A DNA stretch of 64,000 nucleotides from Gymnothorax reevesii (lineage: Eukaryota > Chordata > Actinopteri > Anguilliformes > Muraenidae): NCBI GenBank assembly GCA_029721435.1, contig CM056583.1, positions 50,013,620 to 50,077,619 on the forward strand. Reading direction: 5' to 3'. Below are positions 1 to 12,730 of this stretch, in pieces. The notes beneath the pieces are model-generated. The model was not told the DNA's origin. It searched no databases and saw only the letters and a list, made by a program, of their open reading frames with translations. The position numbers and the translations under genes are program-made. Every line of letters starts with the position of its first letter. Position 1 is the first letter of the stretch.

Positions 1-155
1 TGGAAATACTGAGTGATCCTTTTATGTCATTATAGGGAAAGTTACGAATCCAGAAGTAACAGTTGAAAAAGTCGGCACATTATGGAAAATTCAAATGATT
101 TCGAAAATTCACCCTCTACTAAACTGAACTCATAACATAATAGTACTTGATGCCT

Positions 156-910
156 CTCAATGTGATGGATTATAGGCTGACCCATCTATTGGCAAATTGG
201 TGAACACTGACCTGTCCTTCCTCTTGATGGAATCAGCCATATTTAGAGGCTCATTTTATAGTATAACACAATCATGAGCTAAACTTCACCTGTTTCCCTT
301 CACTTTTTATTGTAACCTGAGTCTGTTGCAGTTATAATATTTGAAATAAGCATGTATTATATGGGGCCATTATTGTAGCAAAACTATTTGCAAGTCTGTG
401 TTGATAGTTTTGTCACTGTATCACAATCTCTGTGTGCATAATCAGATTTGTAAAGTATGTAAAAGAATCTGCAAATGTGTACTGAGATTTGTGAATGTGG
501 ACAGGAATCTGTGAATGAGTATTTAGACTTTGTATGGGTAAATCTGTAAGAAAATCTCCAATTATGTATTCAAATTTGCAAGTGTGTTGCGATTTCTTCA
601 AGTGTAGACGATCTGTAAATGTGCGCATAGATCTGTAAATACATACTCTGATATGTAAATGCTTACATACATTTTGATATTTGGAAGTCAAAGCATTTTG
701 CTCCAGGAGCTGGAAATACAGAGAGGTAATCAGTTATAACTTAAGCAGGCCTCACAAATGACTGTCTTTTCGCATCTGACTTCTGCCACGCTTTTGCCAT
801 GGTGGTCTACAAGTATGAGAAGCCTCCAATTAAGGCCTTCAAGGGGAAAGATAGGTTGGAGTTCATCAATTTGCCAATAGATGGGTCAGTTTATAATCCA
901 TTACATTGAG
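156..910. repeat. Foldback repeat with about 75 bp inverted arms
   Basis: Positions 156-230 and 836-910 are inverted copies of each other. Both arms share the block CCCATCTATTGGCAAATT or its complement, and differ at scattered bases. The loop of about 600 bp holds a degenerate 20 bp tandem array. No transposase remnant and no clear target duplication were seen. The likely nature is a non-autonomous DNA transposon (MITE-like), but the superfamily is not determined. Confidence 0.6.
437..680. repeat. Degenerate tandem repeat of about 20 bp
   Basis: About ten loosely similar units of 18-22 bp follow one another, with a core like ATCTGTAAATGTGTACAGA. Units are heavily diverged, so the array is old. 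It lies wholly inside the loop of the foldback repeat and may be the subterminal repeat region of that element. The 92-codon reverse-strand open frame here is a by-product of the repeat. Confidence 0.55.
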
Positions 911-1199
911 AACAATGTTCTGCTGTCTATAGTGTATAATAAAATAAAAATATGGAGGAATTTAGTCAAATGCATAAATGGCAAGGCCGACATCCATTTC
1001 TGAATTTACATCACTGTTTCTTTCAAACACCACAGTCTCATAAACCATCAAGAGACGGCGATGGATACCATAACAAAATGTCAAATCTTCTTCGGTGAAC
1101 CACTGTTAGTCAACCCCAAAGCCAAAGCCGCAAAATGTGAAACCAAAGCCAAATATCAACACTGTCCAAAAACGTCACTGAATATTTCCAGCTCGGTGT

Positions 1200-1420
1200 C
1201 ATCTGAGATAGACAGCAGCACTGCAGCATATTTGTCTGATGAGTCCACATTTAAAGCAGTTTTTTGGAAACAAAAAAATAACAGTCGCCATGTTCTGTGT
1301 AGCAAAGGCATCTAGGACAGCCCAAGCTGTTTTCAGCATCAGGCCCAAAAGTCAGTGTCTGTCATGGTATTGAGGTGTGTCAGTACGCATGGCATGGATC
1401 TTGTGTTAATTCACTGTTTT
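1200..1420 (+). pseudogene. Tc1-like transposase scrap
   Basis: A short + strand stretch encodes LSDESTFKAVFW near 1230-1270, like the first catalytic Asp block (SDES) of Tc1 transposases. With a frame change it continues to SVSVMVLRCVSTHGMDL, like the next conserved block (PASVMVWGCVSAHG). Stops and frameshifts break it and no terminal repeats were found. This is a dead fragment; the family level rests on two short motifs only. Confidence 0.45.
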
Positions 1421-2723
1421 CAATCTAGAAGAGAATCAGTAGACTTTTCGCTCCTTTTTTCATTTTATGTGCATTTTCCATGATGTGCCACCCTTTTTGG
1501 AACTCGGATTGCAATTTCACAAGGAAAATGTCACAAAGACCAGTAGACGGGATTACTGAAACTCATTGTACATCCCTCCATTAGCAATACTGCTTCTTCC
1601 TCACTAAGGTCATGGGTCAACTGACTATAGGGAAAGTAGGGGTGGGGGAAATGATCAGTTCTACATGCATCGCGATGCTTTGTTGAACGATTCACCATCG
1701 ATGTAGGAAAGTCTCTAATCAATTATCAACGCAATTTTCAATGGACTGGCACCCCCAGAGCTTGCAGTTATGCGTTATTATGGAACTCACCAACGTTCAC
1801 GCAAAGACATGCGCCTCATGAGCATTCAAGTGCTATGATTGGCCTGTCAACCTAGTGCCAGTATTAGCCAGCCATTCAGTTCTAGGCAAGACCGTGCCAG
1901 TGGGGGTGCGAGGCCCTGTGCCGACTTGATGCGCGAGGCCCTGCTCACGTGCACGCGCATTAATCAGGTTGCAAGTACATAGCTGTTCTAGTAATACCCG
2001 GTGAAATGACGTGCATGTTTTGAGTGAAACAGAATTATTGCGGCAATAATTTCAACTATGATTTTTTGGATGTCATAATCTTTCAAAGGAAAAAAGTCTG
2101 CATAGCGATTGGCTTTTATCATCAAGTCAGCTAAGCTGTCACTTTATATTGGCATGTTGAAGTATGACAGTGCGTCACAAATTACAATTCTGAAAGGACA
2201 CTTTGTCAGAGAGAATATTTATTAAAAGCATACAAGCATACATTGAGTTTGGCGGTATGGCTCTGTTGGAGACATCTCTGCCCGTCCAGCATGGAACCGA
2301 AGGCAGGGAGCTGCAATTAACCCCCCTTCACAGAACAGAGCCTATAGCAACAATGATCTCAAAAAAGAAGATACATTGTTCTTGAACAACAGTTTAATCA
2401 TAAAAGAACAAGATTGCAGAATGCTAAAAATCAGCGGGAGGAGCTGGGGAGGAGGAGGGATGTTTAGCGTACATGCTGCAGAGCCTCTGCTCCGAATGTG
2501 AGCTTAAGTAAACTAGCATATCAATCAAGCAATCATGTGACAGCAAATCAGATCATATTCATGGGCACTCAGGTGATTCTCAAGCTAGAGAAGCAGCTCC
2601 TATAGTTAGCATGCTTGACCCCGTGCCTATCAGAACTTACATTAAGCTCCAATTAACCCCCCAAAACAGAACCATACTGACGAACGCCAACGATGGAATA
2701 TAGTGCTTCCACAGATGTAAAGG

Positions 2724-3175
2724 CAGCCCGGCGGCTTTAAGAATTTCTCTTGAAGCCAAGTCCGAGAGAAATACTCTATGTGAAGTGTACTATGTGTAGT
2801 GACAGCCCAGTGGCTGGCACAATTTCTCTTGAAGCCAAATGTAAGAAAAATACCCTACATGAGTGTACTATGTGTAGTCACAGCCTGCTGCTGGAACAAT
2901 TTCTCTTGAAGCCAAACACCAGAGAAATACTCCATGTAAAGTGTACTGAGACAGCCCAGTGGCTGGCACAATTCTTGAAGCCGCGTACAATGGAATAATA
3001 TATGTGAAGTGTATTATGTGTCGTGACAGCCCGGCGGCTGGCAAAATTTCTTGTGAAACCAAATACAGAAATATCCTATGTGAGTGTACTGTGTGTTGTG
3101 ATAGCCGGGCAGCTGGCACAATTTCTCTTAAAGCCAAATACGAGAGAAATATTCTAAATGTAGTGATAGTCCTCT
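2724..3175. repeat. Minisatellite, six copies of a 71-79 bp unit
   Basis: Units start at about 2724, 2803, 2881, 2952, 3027 and 3102, each opening with a variant of CAGCCCGGCGGCTGGCACAA, then TTCTCTTGAAGCCAAAT, then GTGAAGTGTACTATGTGT. Spacings are 79, 78, 71, 75 and 75 bp. Units differ by substitutions and small indels. Open frames on both strands are produced by the repeat and are not evidence of a protein. Confidence 0.9.
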
Positions 3176-6090
3176 CTAAGCAGATTCATAAGAATTATAC
3201 TACATGATTTGAAGAGAATAACGTGAAGGCTGGTACCTCTATTAATTGAAGTGTATGTTGTGGTGAATGACATGGCATGCAGGCTGAGGAGTGACGCTTC
3301 ATGCCCTGAAAATGTGTACAGAAGTATCCTAAACGACGCGTGAAACAGATACTACAAGAGGATTTCGTTTAACATACAAAACACAGTGACAATTTACACA
3401 GTCTTACTCATTCATTTTGAGCTTCCACAATGTCCTTAATTCCTGGGCAAAGGTAATGGTCTTGGCATGTCCAATGTCCTGAGACCTTTAATATCTTCAT
3501 TAGGCCACAAAGGAGGTGATGCGCTGCTTGAATATAGAAATGAGGCAGAGCTGAGCAGCAAACTAGGAATAGGTTCCCCAGCCTCCGAGATGATCAAGGG
3601 AACTCAATTGGTCACAATGCACTTCGTAGAAAACCCTGGTCTGAACCCCTCAAAAGCAAGCCAGTGGTGACAGTGGCCAGGAAAAACTCTCTTTGCTAAA
3701 ATATAGGTAGAAACTTTGGGAGGAACCAGGCTTAAGAGGGAAGGTCCATCCTCCTCTGACCATCCCAGGGTCTAAGTTCATGGTTGCTGTAATGCGAAAG
3801 GAAAGTTGACAAGCAAGCAGCCCAGGATTTGTCGTTTGCTGATGCCATGGCCCAGACCATGATGGTGGAGCAGCGCTTGTGCAGAGGCCAGGTGGCTTTG
3901 ATTGCAAAGATCAGCAGCAGCATGCTCAGGGCAGGGTCCACCGCGGACATGCAGAAAACAAAATGCAGTCAATTAGTGGAGAACACAGTGGGAAGCAATG
4001 CTAGGAATGTACCATGAAATAATACTGCCAACTCCATAAAGTTTATATTAGAAGAAAATGAATAAATACACATACATGTACGCACGCTTCATGAATGAAA
4101 ACTAAAAACCTTGTTGAATCTGAAAGCTGAGAAAGCTACTAGAATTCCCCAAAGAACAATGATGTTGCAAAACCCGAACACCAGAAGTTAATGACTGTGA
4201 GCCCGGGAGCAGTGACCTTTGGGTCGATCCAGCAACTGGCAGTTATAGGCTGTGGGACATACTGAGCAGGCAGAGCAAATCAGTTTGAATGAGATGAGCA
4301 GCAGACCACAAGCACTAGCTAGATGCTGACATGGGGTAAATATTAGTGAAGCATGGCGACATGCCGCATCATGGCATTGCTGAGCAAGCGCAAGATAAGC
4401 CACAGCTTGAGTGTGTGAGCTTGATGTTGGGAAGCACTCCAAGGTTTTCTTGCAAAGCAGAACATGGAAATCAATTTTTTTCCAACCAACCTGGGTGTAT
4501 GATTATACAGGAACACTAGTGGCACTCCTAGAGCACAAACCTTCGCCAAAGCAGCACGATCCAAATCTTGCTGAGTGGAGCAAGTTCAGTCGTCGAGTGT
4601 CATTGGATTTCAAGGTGGCTGCCATATTGTGCTACTGATAGTGGTCAAAATCAGCAGGGTCCATCCCTGATGTAATCGTGACCCACTCACAAAATTTCAG
4701 AAATATCTGTTAATTACGCTTGCGTTAAGCTGTTCAAACAAGACAAATGCACAGATCACAACCTCCAGCTAACTCGCTTTGCGGAGATAGATAGCAATGA
4801 TAGCCGTTTCCCCTAATTTGGGAAAGTAACAAAATTTAGTCAATTACTGACGAGGAGCAATACCAGATTGATTTCAGAAACTAATGCTGACTGGAATGGC
4901 TGTTCCCACTCTGATTCCGCAGCATTGGTTTTTTTTTATTTTTTATTAAGATTCACTGAGCATGCCAGAGTTAACTTTTGCCATCAGCTTACTGGTGTGA
5001 GGTGAATGCCATGCAATTTCCAAACAGTTACCACAACTTGACACTAACAATAGTAGCACCTGCTAGAAGTGAATGAATAAAACCAATAGGGAAGTAACTG
5101 CAGCATGACTATTGGATCCAAGCAGCATATCAGCAATCGATTTTAGCATGAATGTGGATTACAATTTAGCCCAGTCATTTGAACAGCATTAGAGCAACGA
5201 TGAGAATAACGCTTTCGTTTTGGCCACGGATACATGAATTACTGAATTTACAAAGATTCCTGTACCAAACATACTGTTGAAGCATTTATGAAGGCCCAAT
5301 TCCTTCAAATGAACATCATTGAGACAATGCTTTTTTAAAAAAAAAAAAAAAGAGTCGAAGACAATTCTGAGCCATAGGACACTTCGATAGACACTACACT
5401 TATGACCATGGGCGCCAAGACAGTAGGAATAATTGGCAAATTGTAGTATTTCAGCCCGTAAATCGCCATTAACAGGCTTGATACACGGCAAAAGTTAAGT
5501 CGCAATCCAGGAGACCACAGAACCAGTTTGAGCGAAACTGATGACATGGATTGACTGTGCACGAGTAATGTCGCAACTGAGAACTAAGTCTAACTAAACA
5601 GAAAGGTTTAAAACTTAAAATCACTGGATCAAGTGGCATCCGACCCAGGGGTTGCTGCAAAAATGAATTTGCTGTTCCAAATATTCGTAGCCTAGGGAAT
5701 TGGATGCAGCTAGAAAGCCAGTGATTTGTAGACTCCATAAGGTGTAAACCATGCACGTGATTCAAAAGCCGAGCTTTTGAATAATAATGAGCATGATGAG
5801 TCAAGTGCAGTGATGCAAAATGTGTATTCATTTATTAAAAAAATAAATAAAAAAATCACACACCAGCCGTGAGGCCCCTGGAAGGCGCAAGGCCCAGTGC
5901 GGTCGTACACTTTGCCCAGCCCATGTGACGACTCTGGTTCTAGTATGGGAATCCTGCTGCTTGAACAGCTGGCCAATCCTAGCATTTGAAAGCCCCGGAG
6001 GGACGTGTCTTTTTGCAGAATGTGCGCGCAATGTTTACAACCGAGATCGGGTGAAAACGGAAGGGCGAGTGCAAGAGAGAAAGAGGTACA
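3176..6090. other. No gene recognised; poly-T and poly-A runs
   Basis: This stretch has poly-T around 4927-4946 and poly-A around 5336-5351 but no family I could name. At 3732-3950 the reverse strand reads as a hydrophobic segment DPALSMLLLIFAIKATWPL with coding-like codons, discussed under findings. No splice signals or long frame support a gene. Confidence 0.5.
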
Positions 6091-6095
6091 ACCAC

Positions 6096-6600
6096 CGCCG
6101 GCTTATTAAAAAGCTGATGATTGGGAACACTTTGGACTTTGTGAAATTGATGGTAAAAAAAAAAAAAAAGAGCAAGACTTCTGCAATTTGCAAGACGTGT
6201 AATGCAAAGATCAAGTACGTAGGCAACATGACAAAGATAAGACATCATCTTGCCCATCGCCACTCCGAGCTAACTTTTGCAGCAGGAAAAAACTGTTTTT
6301 GTATCCAACCAAAAAACTACTGAACAGACACTCGTATCAAAGCTGGCACCTAACACTGACAAGGCAAAAAATATTACAAAGGCTGGCAAAATGTTTATTG
6401 TTGAAGACCTGTGCCCTTACTCCATTGTGGAAAACGATGGCTTTTGTTTTCTCCAGCATGCCCTGGAACCGAGGTACAACGTTTAATCCAGGCGATTCTT
6501 CTCAGCCACGGCTATACCTACACTTCACCGCTACACCAAAGCTCAGGTAATGAAGTCATTGAGAAGTGCGAGTCACAGACAAAGAGAGCGAGAGTGGAAG
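6096..6600 (+). pseudogene. hAT transposase fragment, ZBED-like, with BED zinc finger
   Basis: The + strand encodes a BED-type finger: CKTC at 6189-6200 and a histidine pair in RHHLAHRHSE around 6241-6270, the C-x2-C...H-x(3-5)-H layout of hAT/ZBED proteins. After a frameshift near 6280 it reads DLCPYSIVENDGF and LEPRYNV (about 6400-6485), matching the block after the BED finger in ZBED-like transposases. A second shift leads to AIPTLHRYTKAQV. A poly-A run sits just before the finger. Only the N-terminal third is present, with no catalytic or dimerisation region, so it is a dead 5' fragment. Confidence 0.75.
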
Positions 6601-7379
6601 GGGAGCTGTCGCCGCATGTTTACTGAGTGTGAGTAATGCGCGTTACGTAATTCAGCCGCTAAATTTTTTTTTTTTTCAATGTAAATCTTCGAAAGAGATT
6701 TATTTTTGTTAACCACTTTGGAGCACCATATCTTATCAGGTGAAAGGCAGGGACACACCCTGGACGGGGCAGACATTCGCTCACCTCTCAGTCTCTAACT
6801 CATACCTATAGGCAATTCAGAGTGCAGCCCCATATTGTGCAGTTATATGGATACTGGATTATTCCATCATGCAAACATGCAGCTTTTTTCATTAAGTGGT
6901 GAGCCCCAACCACTTGTACCTTGCACAAAAAAACAACTGAGCCTTTTGTAGGTACTCCTTTCATAGCCAAGCATAATAGTGTCATATGTTCGACACCTGT
7001 AAACATTTCTAGCATACCATCGCTTTCTGAATCCTAAATTGCCCTATCACTACGTTTTTGGGATGTGATACAGGAATGAAATTTAGAATGAGCATATATT
7101 TTTAAAAAAAAGAAGTTGTTGATTGGGTAAAATGAGAAATATTTTGACAGTTCTAAATGTATCAAATGTATTTAAAGAGAGAATTTATGAAAAGTATGGA
7201 ATTGTCTAATATATAAGACAAGCCCATGCATGAGGCTGGAAAGCACAAACACAAGGGGTAATACAGCCAAACCTGAACAGGTCTTGCCTCACAATCATCG
7301 GTAAACAAAAATAAACATGATGTCCAGCCATTCCTAGGTCTGGCCCGTGCACACAGCAAGGTCCGTGAAAACACGGCCC
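6601..7379. other. No gene recognised
   Basis: AT-rich sequence with a poly-T tract at 6664-6676. No transposon ends, coding stretch or RNA gene were seen. Confidence 0.5.
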
Positions 7380-8290
7380 ATTAACCGCAGAGGCGGCCTT
7401 CTTTGAAGGCAAGGCTCAGCCCGAGTGCTTTTGATGTGCGTATAACAGGTGTAATTCCGCTGCAGCCCTGGTTGGCCGCCGGAGCGCACAGAGGCTGCAG
7501 CTTTAGAGCTGTGATTGCAGGCCACTCTTCGGGCTGGAGCCGCGCCGCCGCACCCTGGGTGCGCAATCACAAAGCTGTGGTGAAAATCCTCCTCTTCCGC
7601 GGAACGGCTCAGCGACGACCAATTACCATCAGCGAGGAGGACAGGGCGGGACGGGCAGATCAATCACCACCCCCAGCCCACTGTGCCGCTGACGGAGGAG
7701 GTGGTCCGCCACCGGAATTAGCGCTGTGGGACTTGGTGTTAGGGATCGAATGGCCGTGCGGCGACACGCGGCTTTTCGGTTCACAGTCATTTTTCAGACT
7801 GTCAACATCAGCCGCGCAGAAGGCAGCCTGAGGTAAATCTGTCCGCTATAATAGAGTACAAACACCTACATTAGACACAAGTTCCTCATTTTGCTACAAC
7901 ACTGAAACACATGAATAAATTTGCATCTTTACAAAAGCGCCGTCGTGCAGCAATTTGAACATCATTTCAAATGAGGATGGTTCTGGAATGAGCTATTCCG
8001 TTAGAGGAAAACATAAAAACTAAAATATGACCAGATACGTAACGACTTTAGTCCGCATTTCTCCCATCTCGTCATCTGGTTGCTTTCGCATGTGTTGCCA
8101 GCCGTTTCGAGGGAAAGCGATAAATCACAAACGCGTCCTTACATCGCGCGTGTGTCCTCTTACGAGACCTGCCTGCTAAAGCACGAAAGCTGGATTTCCC
8201 CGGGGACGGGAGAGGCAGAGGAGTGTGATGCGCACGTCGGGCAGGACAGCGAGATGACACCCAACGCGCACACTGCACCCCAGTGAGGAC
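7380..8290. promoter_or_regulatory. CpG-rich stretch, possible CpG island
   Basis: GC content and CpG density are clearly above the surroundings, in two clusters (about 7380-7790 and 8080-8270), with runs such as GGAGCCGCGCCGCCGCACCC. A 142-codon + strand frame at 7403-7831 is open mainly because the GC-rich sequence has few stops; it shows no known domain. The stretch may be a promoter or regulatory island of a gene outside or spanning the window. No TATA box or clear first exon was identified. Confidence 0.45.
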
Positions 8291-9250
8291 TGACCCTGAT
8301 TAAGAGCCACTCATGCCTTAGCCATCAGCCACGTGCTGAAAAATGCATGAGTCATATTCTCAGTGCACCACCCCCAACACCCTTTCCCCTCAAAAGCACA
8401 GTAAACATTGTTAGCAAGACAAACAGCAGAGAGGCGTGACTGTGTTCAAGCTGGGTACCCTGAGAGTGCGTTTTTGCCCTACTGTCAAGCACATCTTTTC
8501 TGCCGTTGTGAGTAATACGGCTGGGGAAAGAAAGGTTAATAACAATAACATAAGCAGCTGGGCTGCTCGAACAAGATGCAATGTAAAAGGACAAAGTAAA
8601 CGATTGAAAACATGAATATTTGTACAGTCACAAACATACAGCGCTGAGAATTTTAAAAAAGAGAAAAAAAATCACAATCCAATGACCTTGTTATTTACGC
8701 TAAATAGTCAAATTATAAGTTCGTACTTCGAGTTTGAATGACAGCAGTATTTGTTTTGATGAAATACAATAGCTTGTGGTCGATCTCCATTGCACATCTT
8801 CAGGTAATATGGTTTAATATGCTGTGGATGTGGAACTCGGCTGATATCTTGGAGTAAATTCAGAAAGATGGCAGGAGTTAAGACTTCAAGTGCTTGAACC
8901 GTATTATTTCGATAAGACTGAAGCATTTTATTGCCGCTGAGGAATAATCCTCCACCCATGCCAGCTATTAACTGAAAATCATTCAGTTAAATAAAAATGA
9001 CTGTTGAATTAATGCACTGTGGGAAGAAATATAGAGTATATTCATGAGTTTGGATGTGTGCTCATAAGGGTGTATGCTGTATAGTTTGTTCCTCCAGGAC
9101 AAGAGGTTTTTGATTTGGGTAGATCACACTGATAAATGTATTGCTGACATGGACTCAGACTGATGAGTAGTTGGGCAGTTATATTAAACACTACCAAAAT
9201 GACTCTCAGACTACCCAATTTAATTTTATAGTTTTATTTATTTACACTTA
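8291..9250. other. No gene recognised
   Basis: Plain AT-rich sequence. A reverse-strand open frame of 83 codons at 8708-8959 has no recognisable motif. Nothing else is supported. Confidence 0.45.
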
Positions 9251-10063
9251 ACAAAAATATAAACGCCCCATTTGACACTTTTAAACTTTAATTAGCATTA
9301 AGGGTCTTACAATATATTAAGTCATACACAATTTTATTGTTTAATATGCAACAGAGTACTGTTCATTTAAGCAAGATAGCGGCAAATGGCAATCAGGGAT
9401 ACTCGTAGACATGAATGGGATCACGATGAGGACGAGGACCGTGTAGGTTCGCTTCTTTCAGGCGGTTGCAGACAGTTTGAGGTGTGATACGTCTGTTGTG
9501 CAGACCAACAGTTTCATCTACTGTGCGTGTTGCTGGTCTGAGGCGAACACGCAAGTAGAGAAGCCGGATGTGACGATCTTGTGCTCGTATGGTCACACGT
9601 GGACAACGAGGGTGAGGTTGATTTGCTGTACTGACAGTCTGTATAAAACAAACTCTTAAACGCCTAATAGTCCGATAGTGAACATTCAGCTGTGCAGCAA
9701 CGGCATGGTGGACATTCCTGCATCCAGCATTCCTATGGCGCGTTCCTGCATGATTTGCGACATTGGTGGCGTGGTGACTTACAATGAAATTTGAAATTTT
9801 GGGATGGCCTTTAATTGTCCCCAGTTTTAGGGAATGTCTGAGTTCTGTTCACACTTTTTGAGCAGCATCTGCACATGCCACACCTGTATTGTGGGTGGAA
9901 TCAATGCATCACTGAGCAAGTGCTCACTGGCAGAGATGAACACAAATGTTGGATACAAATCAAGACAAATAACCATTTTGCACAATTAAGACATTACTAG
10001 CTCATTTGGGGTAACACATTTCACGTAACATAAATAATTTACATGGGGCGTTTCTATTTTTGT
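9251..10063 (-). mobile_element. Tc1-like transposon, internally deleted (0.8 kb)
   Basis: The left end ACAAAAATATAAACGCCCCA is mirrored by TGGGGCGTTTCTATTTTTGT at the right end, and both ends abut TA, the Tc1/mariner target. The reverse strand at 9393-9596 encodes part of the transposase DNA-binding region (RDRHIRLLYLRVRLRPATRT...NRRITPQTVCNRL), the second helix-turn-helix typical of this fish Tc1 lineage. The DDE catalytic part is missing, so the copy is about half normal length and non-autonomous. Confidence 0.85.
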
Positions 10064-12600
10064 TAAGTTTATTTTCTATTTGTTTGTTTTTTGTGAAGAC
10101 GGCATTTGTGAGCTGTCCTGGAGAGTGTGATTAGGAGTGTGATCAAAAAGAGTAGTGATTTACCGTCAAACAGAAGAGAGACTAATTAGTGACTGATTTT
10201 GATTGTTTTTGCTCTATCATGCCAGTACATTTCAGCCAAATCAACAGCAGACTGGGCAGTGAGTGGCTTGTCCTGCATAAGACTAAATACTGGGCTGTAG
10301 CACGTAAAAACACCACCAAGGTGCAGAGTATCCAACCCTGAACATGGCATGACTGACCATGTCCACCAACCCCCAAAGGCAGTGTGTAATTGCATGGTGC
10401 CTCCCAGACAGGGGAGTTCAATCAGCATAATTGTGCTCCTCTCATCCCATGAATGGGACTTCAGCGGTCAATCTGGCACCACAGCTGCACATGAAGTAAA
10501 CTCTTGCAGTGACTGCGCAGCTGAGCCTGCAGTCTGCATAGTAAAAATAAAACCAGGAACTGGCAAAAGAGACTACAGAGTACTGTAACTCTTCCTGACA
10601 GGACTGGAAATGTTGAATAGATGAGAGATGCCTTATACGTACGCAAGGTACATCATTGTACATTTTGGAGTATAATGACTAGTCACTCGGAAACTATCCT
10701 CTACGGAATGCCTATTGTTCCCTTGAAACTATATACGTGCCTTTCTGGCTCCCGGAAGAAAATATATAGTTACATTTAGGTACAATAATGTGCTCTTTAG
10801 GGTACATTGGTGTAGATTGTACCACATGAGGGATAAAATTGTACTCCTATTGTATTCCTATTATTGAGAAAATATAAATTTGCCTTCCAAATCAGGAGGG
10901 AAGAAAACTGGGTTCAAAAAATAAATGGCTAAGCCAAAATGAAAATGCCCATGAAAATCCACCCACGTAAAATTGGAAAAAAATGTTCTGAATCTGTTGC
11001 ACGGAAATACTCTAAGTCACGTAAACAAGAGAGAACATAATACTAGCGCCTGTTTTCCATATGAAATTAAACAATTGAAAAAAAGTGTGGGACCATCTGT
11101 CATCTAAAAATGAAAATCAAAAAGACTATTACAAAGAAGCACCATGAATGCCACACACACACAAATATCAGTCCTAGTATTAAATTTGGACTTGTCAAGA
11201 ATGAAAAGGTTATTATTTGGCATATTCAAGAAATCTTTTTTTGAGCAGAGTGCAAGTGTCTTTGCGTAAACAGCTGTCCAGCATCCAACAAACCTGTTGC
11301 TGGAATACACACATAACTCAGGGCGATAAGCTTGCTGGTTTTGAACATGCTAATTAACCACCTTCATAATGTGTAGCTGCCACCAGAAAGGAAAAAAAAA
11401 CAACAACATTTTTACAAGTAAAAAGGTGGCTCGATGACTCTCCAACCCTGTAGCTGCAAATGAAGCATGCACAACATGCACACATTATCCCTTAGAGCGC
11501 TAAATGCAGCTATTGTTACTTAATGATGTGAGATATCAAAACCAAAGCTGCTGAAAACCTCTCATGTGGCCACTTGTTTAAAAAAGCTCCCGCAGAAGAG
11601 CTCTAAAATTATGAGTAAAAGGCGTCAAAAGTTAGCACACTTAAAGTTCAACAGTTTGATCCGACTGAACAAGTCACCGCTTTCTTGACTGAGAGTTGTT
11701 CGGCTTATACACACCATTGACTCCGTTATTTTAAGTTACAATTACATAGATATTTTATTTCTGTTTTCAGAAGTGCGGGTTTTGTTCAGAATTTAAATTA
11801 TATTAAAGTGGTGGAAAAACATGTTGTTTTGCTTTCTCTAATAACGGCACTTTAGAACTAAAGGTTTCATTTCTTAATTCTTATCGGCAAATATTATGCC
11901 AAGAATAAATGAATTTGCGGACATTAACTTTCCAGGAAATAAATATATTGCTAACTGCGCAAAAGAAAATTTGTAGCAAAAATTACTTCAGGCGTTTACA
12001 CTATACTACAAATATAATGGACATCATGTTCTCCAACGAAAAAATTTAAACGCTGAACTTATTTGAACTTGTTTTCGATGGGGGTTTACACTAAGATATG
12101 TGTGAAACGGTCGATCAAGATGCCTTCTCACTCATTCTACTTCTCGGTTCAGTGAGCAAGGCACGTCCACCTGACTTTCGGCTGACACACGACCAACAGC
12201 GCGTTGGCGAAAGTGGAACCTTTATCCACGCTGGTACTGCACATTATGAGGATTTAACAGATGTTTACGGCTTTGATCATTTTTCAAGATGTTTTTGAGA
12301 GCGCATTACACTCGCTTCCCGAGGCCGGTTAGACTCCTCGTGTGGGAAAACTGTCGGCGCAGCATTTTCTTTTAGTCTCCGTTTACAACCGTTAGCTCCT
12401 GTCAGCTCCTATAGCAGCTATGGTCGGCTAAAGGCCTCAAATGCATCAGGTGAGAAGTAGCGAGAACAGAGCAGCGGGTCTTTCGGAAGTTGTGTACGTC
12501 CACAAGCATTTTCCCACTCCCTCCTCCTCTTCTTATCAGTAGGAAAGCTGTGGAGCCTTACGTCTTCAGACTAGTTGCCTTTTGACTGGAAATTGCAGCC
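10064..12600. other. No gene recognised
   Basis: AT-rich intergenic or upstream sequence. Around 10640-10850 there are repeated short GTACA/TGTAC motifs that may be a decayed repeat, not classified. CpG frequency rises again after 12300, leading into the promoter described next. Confidence 0.4.
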
Positions 12601-12659
12601 AAAAACAGCACGATGTGGCATTGTAGTATCTTCTCAATGGCAGGTCAACTCTACGTTGG

Positions 12660-12730
12660 CGTAAACGGCTCTTCTCCCGAGTGCAACCTTTTTACGTCAT
12701 CACTCCCAGAGTGCACTGCGCACGTAAAAA
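12660..12730 (+). promoter_or_regulatory. Putative promoter: CRE, ZNF143/Staf-like and YY1-like sites
   Basis: Within 40 bp lie TTACGTCA at 12692-12699 (a CRE/ATF half-palindrome with TTA start), CTCCCAGAGTGCACTGCGC at 12703-12721 (close to the ZNF143/Staf motif CCCAGAATGCACYGCG), and AAAATGGCGGCC over the ATG at 12728-12739, which matches the YY1 initiator-proximal motif AANATGGCGGC. This trio is typical of TATA-less housekeeping promoters in vertebrates, where YY1 sites overlap the start codon. No experimental data are available here. Confidence 0.6.

Noticed and set aside
2750..3207. Cys-rich small proteins
   Set aside because: Open frames on both strands repeat with the minisatellite period.
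7403..7831. 142-codon + strand frame in the CpG-rich block
   Set aside because: GC-rich DNA lacks stops; the other strand is open too, and no motif or splice support exists.
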